Positions 6,720-13,292 of a stretch of DNA of 13,962 bases are shown in pieces. This DNA is from Acidobacteriota bacterium (lineage in GTDB: Bacteria; Acidobacteriota; Polarisedimenticolia; JAPUIV01). The stretch spans positions 1 through 13,962 of the forward strand of contig JAPUIV010000002.1 of NCBI GenBank assembly GCA_027296665.1. Reading direction: 5' to 3'. Position numbers and translations under genes: made by a program. How positions within the stretch are numbered: the stretch's first letter is position 1; each line of letters starts with the position of its first letter. Under the pieces are notes generated by a model, which saw only the letters and a program-made list of their open reading frames with translations, made no database searches and was not told the origin of the DNA.

Positions 6720-8057
6720 GTGTTCGATTTCCTGGGCGCTGTTTCTGCACTCCTGCTGGTTCTGGCCCCCCTCATCTTCATTCATGAGTTCGGCCATTTC
6801 CTGATGGCGAAACTCCTCCGGATCAAGGTGGAGGTCTTTTCCCTCGGTTTCGGACCTCGTCTCTTATGGTTCCGGCGGGGTGGAACGGAATACAGGGTTT
6901 CCTTGCTGCCGCTGGGCGGATACGTGCGGATGCTGGGAGAAAACCCGGATGAAGATCTGGCCGGCAGCAACGAAGAATTTCTTTCCCGGCCGAAGAGGGA
7001 AAGGTTTCTGGTCCTGGTAATGGGGGCCACTTTCAATATCCTTCTTGCCGTCGTCCTCATGACGGTCGTCTTTCAACTTGGAGTCCAGGAACCGTACTAC
7101 CTCGATCAACCTGTCGTCATCGGGGCGATCGAACCGGGATCCGCCGCGGAACAGGCCGGCCTCCTGCCGGGCGATCGCATTTTACGGATCGACGGCCTTG
7201 AGGTTCCCAGCTGGAAGGAATTTCAGGTTCAGGTGGTCCTGAGCCCGCACAAGCGCTGGAACCTCCTGATCGATCGAGACGGGAAAATCAGGGAATTGGA
7301 GATCCTGTTGACCGCCAGCACTCCCTACCGGATCGGACACGCAGGGATCACCCCGCAGATCATGCCCCTTCTCTCGGTGATTCAGCCTGGCCTGCCCGGC
7401 GCGTTCGCGGGACTGCAGGATGGAGACATGATCCTGACGATGCAGGGGGTGCCGGTCCGGAGCCCCGGTGAATTCGTGACCATGGTTCAGGCCAATGCCG
7501 GGATTCCCCTGACCATCACCTATTCCCGGGAGGGGGAGACGGGGGATACCGTTCTGGTCCCGATCGAGCGGGAGGGGAAGGGGTTCGCCGGCGTGGTCGT
7601 CTCCTACCGGCAGGTGATGAAGAAATACGGCCTGGTCGGCGCGTTTCGGCAAAGCCTGAATTCAAACTGGAAAAACGCCGGCCTGGTGTTTGAAACGCTG
7701 CGGAAACTCCTGGGAAGGGAACTGTCTCCCTATGCCCTGTCGGGTCCTGTCGACATCGCCAGGATCAGCGCCATCGTATTCATGCAGGGGCTGGTTGCGT
7801 TCCTCACCTTCATGGCGGTGGTCAGCCTGCAGCTGGGGATCTTCAACCTCCTCCCGATCCCGGTTCTCGACGGCGGCCATATCTTTATCCTGCTGATCGA
7901 AGGGGTGATGCGCCGGGATCTGAGCATGAAATTGAAGGAACGGGTGATACAAGTCGGGTTCCTGTTCCTGGTCTCCTTCATGGTGCTGGTGATCATCCTG
8001 GATTTTGACAAACTGGACCTAACCAAAAAATTACTCGAGTTCATCAAACCAGGCTGA
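6720..8057 (+). CDS. rseP: RIP metalloprotease RseP (site-2 protease, M50)
   Basis: This 445-residue inner-membrane zinc protease cleaves transmembrane substrates such as anti-sigma factors and signal-peptide remnants. The first membrane segment holds HEFGH at residues 22-26. FNLLPIPVLDGGH carries the Leu-Asp-Gly metal ligand at 383-385, followed by a last hydrophobic segment (VGFLFLVSFMVLVIILDF). Two PDZ domains lie between them: about 130-195 (IEPGSAAEQAGLLPGDRILRIDG) and about 215-285 (IQPGLPGAFAGLQDGDMIL), matching the tandem-PDZ architecture. The start is GTG 6720, served by GGAGAGGAG at 6702-6710. It is 2 bp after the dxr stop. No anti-sigma factor or sigma gene is nearby, so the substrate is not indicated. 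Confidence 0.95.
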   Translation: MFDFLGAVSALLLVLAPLIFIHEFGHFLMAKLLRIKVEVFSLGFGPRLLWFRRGGTEYRVSLLPLGGYVRMLGENPDEDLAGSNEEFLSRPKRERFLVLVMGATFNILLAVVLMTVVFQLGVQEPYYLDQPVVIGAIEPGSAAEQAGLLPGDRILRIDGLEVPSWKEFQVQVVLSPHKRWNLLIDRDGKIRELEILLTASTPYRIGHAGITPQIMPLLSVIQPGLPGAFAGLQDGDMILTMQGVPVRSPGEFVTMVQANAGIPLTITYSREGETGDTVLVPIEREGKGFAGVVVSYRQVMKKYGLVGAFRQSLNSNWKNAGLVFETLRKLLGRELSPYALSGPVDIARISAIVFMQGLVAFLTFMAVVSLQLGIFNLLPIPVLDGGHIFILLIEGVMRRDLSMKLKERVIQVGFLFLVSFMVLVIILDFDKLDLTKKLLEFIKPG

Positions 8058-8077
8058 ACCTGGTGAAGGGAATGGCA

Positions 8078-9193
8078 ATGATAGAAATTCCGCGACGTGA
8101 AACGCGGGCGGTGAAGGTGGCCTCGGTGGTGATCGGTGGAGGCGCCCCGGTCTCCATCCAGAGCATGACGAAGACCGATACCCGCGACCGGAAGGCGACG
8201 CTCGCTCAGATCCGCGAATTGCATGAGGCCGGGTGCGATCTGGTCCGCCTGGCCGTGCCGGATCGGGAGGCGGCCGATGCCTTTTGCGAGATCCGCAAGG
8301 AATCCCCTCTTCCCCTGGTGGCGGACATCCATTTCAGTCACACCCTCGCTCTCCGGGTTCTCGCGGGAGGGGCGGACAAACTACGAATCAATCCCGGCAA
8401 TATCGGCAGCCGGGCGCGGGTCGAGGAGGTGGTTCGCGCCGCCAAGGAGAGACAGGTACCGATCCGGATCGGGGTCAACGCCGGCTCCCTGGAGAAGGAC
8501 CTCCTCGAACCGGACGGCACCGCCACTCCGGAGGGGATGGTCGAGTCGGCCATGCGCCACATCCGGATCCTGGAGGACCTCGACTACCGGGAGATCGTGA
8601 TTTCCCTCAAGGCTTCCGATGTCCTGAGGACCGTGGCGGCCTACCGCTTGCTTGCCGATCGCGTACCGTACCCGTTCCACCTGGGGATCACGGAGGCCGG
8701 CACGGCCTTCTCCGGGACCATCAAGTCCTCCATCGGCCTGGGGATCCTTCTGCACGGGGGGATTGGCGACACGGTCAGGATCTCCCTCACCGCCGACAGC
8801 AAGGAGGAGGTCCGGGTCGGGAAAGAGGTGCTGCGGGCCTTCGGGATGAGAAACGAGGGACCCACGGTGATCGCCTGCCCCACCTGCGGCCGCAGCGAGA
8901 TCGATATGATTTCCATCACCAATGGAATCGAAAAGGGGGTCGCATCGATCCGGGAAAACCTGAAGCTTGCCGTGATGGGTTGTGTGGTCAACGGCCCGGG
9001 GGAATCGGTGGAAGCCGATCTCGGCATTGCTCCCGGCAAGGGGGTTGCCATACTGTACAAGGAGGGAAAACCGTACCGGCGAGTCGACGAGAAAGATCTC
9101 GTGGAAGTGTTCGTGCGGGAGGCCCACAAGCTCGCTGAAGAAAGACGTTCCCGCCGGAAATCGGGGAGTCGTCCCGAACCGCCGGCGAAGTGA
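8078..9193 (+). CDS. ispG: 4-hydroxy-3-methylbut-2-enyl diphosphate synthase (IspG/GcpE)
   Basis: IspG reduces MEcPP to HMBPP, the penultimate MEP-pathway step, using a [4Fe-4S] cluster. The N-terminal TIM barrel begins RRETRAVKV, then GGGAPVSIQSMTKTDT and LVADIHF, and includes KLRINPGNIG and GITEAGT. The C-terminal cluster domain has IACPTCGRSE (Cys267, Cys270) and VMGCVVNGPGE (Cys302, Glu309). I prefer ATG 8078 (371 residues) because GAAGGG at 8065-8070 is well spaced for it. GTG 8063 and ATG 8072 are in-frame alternatives adding 5 or 2 residues. The end is a basic, probably disordered tail. Together with dxr in the same operon it links isoprenoid precursor supply to UppS. Confidence 0.95.
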   Translation: MIEIPRRETRAVKVASVVIGGGAPVSIQSMTKTDTRDRKATLAQIRELHEAGCDLVRLAVPDREAADAFCEIRKESPLPLVADIHFSHTLALRVLAGGADKLRINPGNIGSRARVEEVVRAAKERQVPIRIGVNAGSLEKDLLEPDGTATPEGMVESAMRHIRILEDLDYREIVISLKASDVLRTVAAYRLLADRVPYPFHLGITEAGTAFSGTIKSSIGLGILLHGGIGDTVRISLTADSKEEVRVGKEVLRAFGMRNEGPTVIACPTCGRSEIDMISITNGIEKGVASIRENLKLAVMGCVVNGPGESVEADLGIAPGKGVAILYKEGKPYRRVDEKDLVEVFVREAHKLAEERRSRRKSGSRPEPPAK

Positions 9194-9214
9194 CAAGGCC
9201 GGAACTCGCCACGC

Positions 9215-10315
9215 ATGTCCCGAGCCACCATGGAACCACCGCTCCTGTTCACCCCGGGCCCGACCTGGGTGCGGCCGGAAGTCCTGGCGGAGATGTCCCG
9301 CCCGGCGATCCGCCATCGCGGGGCGGAGGCCCAGGCGTTGATCGGCGAGGTGGCCAAGCTGTTCGGCCGGATACTGGGCAGCAGTCAGCAGATCCTCCTG
9401 TCCACCAGCTCGGCGACCGGTCTCATGGAGGCGGCGGTGCGCAACTGTGTTCGCCGCCGTTGTCTTTGCCTTTCCTGCGGCGCGTTCGGGAAACGGTGGA
9501 TGGAGATCGTTGAAAGTTGTGGAAAAACCGCAATCGGCCTCGAGGTGGAATGGGGCAAGGCGATCCGGCCGGAGGCGGTGGCTGAGGCGTTGGAACGCGG
9601 GGATGTTGACGCCGTCACCCTGGTGCACAACGAAACTTCCACGGGGGTTGCCAATCCGTTGCGGGAGATCTCGGCAGTGGTGGGGCGATACCCGGATGTA
9701 TTGCTTCTTGTCGATGTCGTGAGTTCCCTGGGCGGAATGCCGGTTGCCGTCGACGAACTGGGCACCGATGTCTGCCTGGCCAGTGTCCAGAAGGCGTTGG
9801 CCCTGCCGGCCGGGTTCTCCCTTTGTTCGGTATCGGAAGCCGCCCTGCAAAGGTCGAGATCGATGGCGGAAAAGGGGTTCTATTTCGACTTCGTCCGGAT
9901 GCAGGAAGCGGCCCGGAAATCCCAGTCCCTCACGACACCCTCCACCGCCCACCTGTTCGCCATAAGAAAACAGCTTCAGTTTCTGTTCAGCGAGGGGCTG
10001 GATGTCCGGCACCGCCGTCACCGGCGGATGGCGCAACGGGTCCGGGAGTGGGCCGGGGCACGAATGGAACTGTTCGCGGAAACCGGGTTCGAGTCGGATA
10101 CGGTCACCTGCATCCGGACCACCGGAGGGATCGATGCAACCGAGTTTTGCGGGGCGTTGGAATCGGAGGGGTTCCGGATCGCCCCGGGATATGGGAAATT
10201 GAAGAAACGGACCTTCCGGATCGGCCACATGGGGGATCATTCCCTGCAGGCGGTCGACTCCCTGCTGGAAGCGGCCGACCGAATCCTGGCCGGAAAAAAA
10301 GGAAACGCTTCATGA
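9215..10315 (+). CDS. Class V aminotransferase, probably the serine-pathway transaminase
   Basis: This 366-residue PLP enzyme of the alanine-glyoxylate/serine-pyruvate aminotransferase group begins LLFTPGPTWVRPEVL. It has HRGAEAQALIGEV, STSSATGLMEAAV, VHNETSTGVANPL, an LLLVDVVSSLGG segment whose Asp167 binds the pyridine nitrogen, and ASVQKALALPAGF with the Schiff-base Lys193. Its stop overlaps the serA start (ATGA 10312-10315). It probably supplies the step from 3-phosphohydroxypyruvate to phosphoserine in place of a canonical SerC. Alternatives are alanine-glyoxylate or serine-glyoxylate transamination. ATG 9215 has only a weak GGAA upstream and ATG 9230 is an in-frame alternative, so initiation is probably coupled to ispG, which ends 21 bp before. 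The family is firm; the substrate is inferred from context. Confidence 0.88.
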   Translation: MSRATMEPPLLFTPGPTWVRPEVLAEMSRPAIRHRGAEAQALIGEVAKLFGRILGSSQQILLSTSSATGLMEAAVRNCVRRRCLCLSCGAFGKRWMEIVESCGKTAIGLEVEWGKAIRPEAVAEALERGDVDAVTLVHNETSTGVANPLREISAVVGRYPDVLLLVDVVSSLGGMPVAVDELGTDVCLASVQKALALPAGFSLCSVSEAALQRSRSMAEKGFYFDFVRMQEAARKSQSLTTPSTAHLFAIRKQLQFLFSEGLDVRHRRHRRMAQRVREWAGARMELFAETGFESDTVTCIRTTGGIDATEFCGALESEGFRIAPGYGKLKKRTFRIGHMGDHSLQAVDSLLEAADRILAGKKGNAS

Positions 10316-11892
10316 AGGTATTGATCGCCGATCCGATCTCGAAGCAATGCCGGAAGACTCTCCTGCAACTGCCCGGCCTGGAGGTTGTGGAGGAGACCGA
10401 TATTTCCGCCGCCGACCTCCAGGATCTCCTGGCTGATTGCGAGGGATTGATCGTTCGCAGCCGAACCAAGGTGACCCGTGAGTTGATCGAGGCCGCTTCC
10501 CGGCTGCGGGTGATCGGCCGGGCCGGAACGGGAATCGATAACATCGATATCGAAGCGGCAACCCGGCGCGGGATTCTGGTCATGAACACCCCGGGTGAGA
10601 ACACAATTTCGGCGGCGGAGCATACCTTTTCCCTTCTCCTCGCCATGGCCAGGAACATTCCAAGGGCGGTTCGCCAGGTGACCGACGGGGGATGGAAGGA
10701 CCGTACACTCCTGGGGACGGAAATTTTCGGTAAGGTTCTCGGCATCGTCGGCCTCGGGAGGATTGGAAGGGAAGTGGCGATCCGGGGTAAGGCCTTTGGA
10801 ATGCGGGTGATCGGACATGACCCTTTCCTGACCGATCAGATGGCGACGCTGGTTCAGGTTCCGTTGATGAGTCTGGAGAACTTGCTTCGCCAATCCGATA
10901 TCGTGACCCTGCACGTTCCGCATACCCCCAAGACACGGCATCTGATTGGTGAAACCGAGTTGAAACTGTGCAAAAAAACGGTCCGTTTCATCAACTGCGC
11001 CCGGGGCGGACTCATCGACGAGAATGCTTTGCTGGGTGCCATCGAAGCCGGCCGGGTCGCGGGGGCCGCGCTGGACGTTTTCGAATCGGAACCGCCAGGG
11101 AAGCACCCTCTCCTGAGGCGCCCTGAAGTGATTGCCACTCCCCATCTCGGCGCCTCAACCCGGGAGGCCCAGGACAAGGTTGCGATCCGTATCGCGGAGC
11201 AGATTGTCCGGTTTCTGCGCGACGGCGCCATGGAGAACCCCGTCAACGCGCTTGGACTGGAACCGGAAATGCTCGAGCGGCTCCGGCCTTTCCGTTGGTT
11301 AGCGGAACGGTTGGGAAATTTGCACGCGCAGCTTGCCCACGAACGCCTGCAACAGGTGACTGTGGAATTCCGTGGGGGGGTTCTCGATTACCCCACTCAG
11401 CCGATCACCGCCGCCTTGTTGAAGGGATACCTGGAAAAGTTTCTTACCGATCCCGTCAATTACGTGAATGCCCTGTTCCTGGCGGAACACAAGGGGATTC
11501 AGCTCAAGGAAGTCAAGCAAAGGGAACACGAGGATTTCGCGAACCTGATCACGGCCACCTTCCATTTCTCCGACCGGGTGCGAACCATCTCCGGCGCCCT
11601 GCTGGGACGGAACAACCCCCGAATTGTCCGGCTCGATAACTATTATTTCGATGCCATCCCGGAGGGGGAGATCCTGATCTGCTCGAATGACGATCGGCCG
11701 GGAATCATCGGGAAGATTGGCAATATTCTGGGCACCGCCCGAATCAACATCGCCAATCTTTCGATGGGGCGGGATCATACCGGTGGAAGGGCCATCGCCA
11801 TCCTGAACCTGGATCAGGAGGTTCCCGAAAAGATCCAATCGGAACTCCAGGCGGTCGAGGGCATGCTCTGGGTTCGCCGGGCCCATCTCTGA
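10312..11892 (+). CDS. serA: D-3-phosphoglycerate dehydrogenase (SerA), long form with ACT domain
   Basis: This 526-residue NAD-dependent enzyme oxidises 3-phosphoglycerate to 3-phosphohydroxypyruvate, the entry to serine synthesis. The catalytic core shows GRAGTGIDNID, NTPGENTISAAEHT, the Rossmann motif GLGRIG (147-152), INCARGGLIDE with Arg231, LDVFESEPP and TPHLGAST with the catalytic His278. An intervening (ASB-type) domain spans about 320-445. A C-terminal ACT domain, about 452-526 (CSNDDRPGIIGKIGNILG, INIANLSMGRD), would mediate feedback by serine. ATG 10312 overlaps the aminotransferase stop, with AGGA at 10300-10303. The same frame remains open upstream to 9823, but that part only shadows the aminotransferase. 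It ends the operon; no convincing intrinsic terminator follows. Confidence 0.96.
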   Translation: MKVLIADPISKQCRKTLLQLPGLEVVEETDISAADLQDLLADCEGLIVRSRTKVTRELIEAASRLRVIGRAGTGIDNIDIEAATRRGILVMNTPGENTISAAEHTFSLLLAMARNIPRAVRQVTDGGWKDRTLLGTEIFGKVLGIVGLGRIGREVAIRGKAFGMRVIGHDPFLTDQMATLVQVPLMSLENLLRQSDIVTLHVPHTPKTRHLIGETELKLCKKTVRFINCARGGLIDENALLGAIEAGRVAGAALDVFESEPPGKHPLLRRPEVIATPHLGASTREAQDKVAIRIAEQIVRFLRDGAMENPVNALGLEPEMLERLRPFRWLAERLGNLHAQLAHERLQQVTVEFRGGVLDYPTQPITAALLKGYLEKFLTDPVNYVNALFLAEHKGIQLKEVKQREHEDFANLITATFHFSDRVRTISGALLGRNNPRIVRLDNYYFDAIPEGEILICSNDDRPGIIGKIGNILGTARINIANLSMGRDHTGGRAIAILNLDQEVPEKIQSELQAVEGMLWVRRAHL

Positions 11893-12152
11893 TCCCGACT
11901 TCCGATCCTCTTTCCTGTTTTTCCCTGAAAAAAACTTCGTTCGTGACAGATGTCCGGATGTGAACGGTTTCCGCCCTGGCCAGGAGTGGGGAATAGCGCG
12001 CATCCTTCCTTCCTGAAAAAAGCCAATTGTCGAAGAATCAACGAGATCCCCTCCATCCGTCCCGGCGGATCGCCAGGCGGCTGCATTGATGGCATCCCCA
12101 TTGCAATTGGGAGGGGTCCGGTTTGGTTTTCGGACCGGGAGGAGTGGTACCG
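11893..12152 (+). other. Intergenic leader with inverted repeats before the orphan gene
   Basis: I see no gene in this 260-bp gap. It contains pairable segments: CCCCTCC (12048-12054) with GGAGGGG (12110-12116), ATCCG (12055-12059) with CGGAT (12066-12070), and GGTCCG (12115-12120) with CGGACC (12131-12136). The last hairpin abuts the ribosome site GGGAGGAG (12137-12144) of the next gene. No T-rich intrinsic terminator for serA and no strong promoter is evident. A structured leader is an inference; short GC-rich pairings can arise by chance. Confidence 0.35.
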
Positions 12153-12521
12153 ATGGAACAAAAAAAACAAAACGCAGGAAGGCAGGCAGGCGATCCCGGT
12201 GAACAACCGGGATTCCCGGAGGGTACCGTCTCCCGTCCGAAACCGCCGGGAGATCCGATCTGCTGGATCTATCTACTTCACGGACTCGCCGGGAAACCGT
12301 TGCGATTCCGAATTGGGGACCGATGGTTTCAACTTTCCAGCGACACCATTTACCTTCTGGAAGAAACCGGTCCCGAAACCTCGGCCGGCGGGGACTTGTT
12401 TACCTATGTTTGCGGAACGCCCGAAGCGGTTGTCAAAACTCTTCAGGATCTCTGGAAGGGGCCCGGGCCGGCGCGCCTGAAGGCGGACAGCTGGGACCTG
12501 CTCCGGGGAATGGCCAACTGA
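12153..12521 (+). CDS. Hypothetical protein, 122 residues, unrecognised
   Basis: I do not recognise a family. ATG 12153 is preceded by GGGAGGAG at 12137-12144, which supports translation; a GTG/ATG start further upstream is less well served. The first 36 residues are polar, Pro/Gly/Gln-rich and probably disordered. A compact part follows: ICWIYLLHGLAGKPLRFRIGDRWFQLSSDTIYLLEE suggests a short hydrophobic strand, then a beta-rich small domain, and EAVVKTLQDLWKGPG reads as an amphipathic helix. Two cysteines (37 and 87) are present, with no metal-binding pattern. There is no signal peptide or membrane segment. It stands alone between serA and the ComEA-like gene, with structured non-coding DNA on both sides. 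Other frames here lack ribosome sites. Confidence 0.6.
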   Translation: MEQKKQNAGRQAGDPGEQPGFPEGTVSRPKPPGDPICWIYLLHGLAGKPLRFRIGDRWFQLSSDTIYLLEETGPETSAGGDLFTYVCGTPEAVVKTLQDLWKGPGPARLKADSWDLLRGMAN

Positions 12522-12552
12522 GCGGCGAGGCCGGGGGCGCGTTCCGATTGAT

Positions 12553-12651
12553 CTTGGGGGAAGAGGGATCCCGCCACTCAAATCACTCTCCCTGAGCTGG
12601 GCTTACCAAAGGACATCCCGGGGGGGATCTTAGGATCCCCCCTCCCCCAAG
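12553..12651 (+). other. Candidate structured RNA or attenuator-like element
   Basis: An outer perfect 9-bp pairing, CTTGGGGGA (12553-12561) with TCCCCCAAG (12643-12651), directly abuts an inner perfect hairpin: GGGGGGATC (12621-12629), loop TTAG, GATCCCCCC (12634-12642). An upstream palindrome, GGGATCCC (12565-12572), could compete with the inner hairpin arms. There is no U-tract, so it is not a standard intrinsic terminator. The arrangement could be a terminator-like insulator, a regulatory leader or a small RNA. Confidence 0.4.
12621..12642 (+). terminator. Strong 9-bp hairpin, possible U-tract-less terminator
   Basis: A perfect 9-bp GC-rich stem with a 4-nt loop lies 100 bp after the orphan gene stop. 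The tail is CT-rich rather than T-rich, so intrinsic termination is uncertain, and the hairpin may be part of the larger structure at 12553-12651. Confidence 0.35.
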
Positions 12652-12706
12652 CTGAGCCGGAGGCGATGGAAGAATTCCCGATCCCTGAAAATACCCCGTG
12701 GGTCGG

Positions 12707-12747
12707 ATGAAAAAATAGTTGGGCGTTCGCGGGGTAGCGCCCCCTAT
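12707..12747 (+). promoter_or_regulatory. Leader hairpin and minimal ORF ahead of the ComEA-like gene
   Basis: A hairpin of ATAG (12715-12718) plus GGGCG (12721-12725) pairs with CGCCC (12738-12742) plus CTAT (12744-12747). It ends just before the AGGAGGAG ribosome site. A three-codon ORF, ATG AAA AAA TAG, occupies 12707-12718. Upstream, CCGATCC (12678-12684) can pair with GGGTCGG (12700-12706). A regulatory role is inferred only from position. Confidence 0.3.
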
Positions 12748-12766
12748 GAAAGGACAGGAGGAGATG

Positions 12767-13090
12767 ATGAAAAAAAGGCCGATCAAGTGGGGAACCGCGG
12801 CGGTTCTCGCAACTGTTTTCCTTCTCGGGATTCCGGCCGTCAGTGCGATGCAGGGCGGCGAGCCGGCGGAAACTCCCGTGATCGATATCAACATGGCCGG
12901 GGTGGAGGAACTCATGCAGTTGCCCGGGGTGGGCCATGTCTATGCGATGCGAATCCTCGACTACCGCAAGGAGCATGGCCCCTTCCAGGAGGTTGCGGAG
13001 ATCATGAACGTGAAGGGCATTGGAGAAAAAACTTTTCTCCGGATCCAGGATCGCATCAAAGCCGGGAAGGTAAAAGGGAGCAGGCGTTGA
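12767..13090 (+). CDS. ComEA-like exported helix-hairpin-helix protein
   Basis: The 107-residue product has a signal peptide (MKKRPIKWGTAAVLATVFLL, then a VSA cleavage-type site near residue 27), a short linker and a ComEA-type double helix-hairpin-helix domain. The domain comprises INMAGVEELMQLPGVG (41-56), AMRILDYRKEHGPF, and IMNVKGIGEKTFLRI with VKGIG at 82-86. Such domains bind DNA without sequence specificity. In transformable bacteria ComEA receives incoming DNA in the periplasm. AGGAGG at 12756-12761 best fits ATG 12767; ATG 12764 and ATG 12746 are in-frame alternatives. No other competence gene is in the window, so a transformation role is only inferred. A long structured leader precedes it and an integrase lies convergently downstream. 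Confidence 0.85.
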   Translation: MKKRPIKWGTAAVLATVFLLGIPAVSAMQGGEPAETPVIDINMAGVEELMQLPGVGHVYAMRILDYRKEHGPFQEVAEIMNVKGIGEKTFLRIQDRIKAGKVKGSRR

Positions 13091-13209
13091 CTTGAACCGA
13101 TCCGGTTACAGGATTGCCCGATGGGATGAGGACGGCCGGGGTGGCTACAGCTTTGTGGAAACAGTGGCTAGGAGAATCGTTTGATAGGGCAAAGGTCTTA
13201 GGTTCAAGT
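13090..13209 (+). repeat. Nested inverted repeats, possible attachment region or small RNA
   Basis: ACTTGAACC (13090-13098) pairs perfectly with GGTTCAAGT (13201-13209). Nested inside, TTGCCC (13114-13119) pairs with GGGCAA (13187-13192), and GAT (13120-13122) can stack on ATC (13176-13178). A direct repeat GTGGCTA occurs at 13141-13147 and 13164-13170. The segment lies between the ComEA-like gene and the 3' end of the integrase, where a recombinase attachment site is often found. I could not fit a tRNA or tmRNA to it on either strand. Confidence 0.35.
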
Positions 13210-13266
13210 AGTTATGTTGATCTATTCTTCCATTTTTCATGGAGCAAATGGGTTCAGTGCTATGGC

Positions 13267-13292
13267 GGTGCTACTTCTTGAGAAGTGCCACC
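13267..13292 (-). terminator. Hairpin spanning the integrase stop codon
   Basis: Arms 13267-13277 and 13282-13292 pair over 11 positions with one mismatch and one wobble, loop TTGA, and include the integrase TAG (plus-strand CTA 13271-13273). There is no T-run on either side, so a terminator role is only possible. It may instead reflect coding sequence or a recombination-site arm. Confidence 0.3.

Noticed and set aside
5422..6750. 442-residue open frame on the minus strand
   Set aside because: It is antisense to dxr, low in recognisable motifs and rich in Gly/Arg/Pro, as expected of a shadow.
8381..10240. 619-residue open frame on the minus strand
   Set aside because: It runs antisense to ispG and the aminotransferase. 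The composition is typical of a GC-rich shadow frame, and both plus-strand genes are unambiguous.
9823..10311. Long in-frame upstream extension of serA
   Set aside because: It is a Pro/Gly/Arg-rich shadow of the aminotransferase gene. SerA homology begins at MKVLIADP with its own ribosome site at 10300-10303.
11915..11940. Possible serA terminator (GTTTTT...AAAAAAC)
   Set aside because: The only stem is a weak A/T pairing with no following T-run, so it does not resemble an intrinsic terminator.
11950..12480. 176-residue plus-strand frame overlapping the orphan gene
   Set aside because: There is no ribosome site, the composition is biased and basic, and it overlaps a better-supported frame with GGGAGGAG upstream.
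13180..13215. Possible tRNA T-arm (GGTTCAAGT) near the integrase
   Set aside because: The flanking bases do not form a 5-bp T-stem, and no acceptor, D-arm or anticodon arm could be assembled on either strand.
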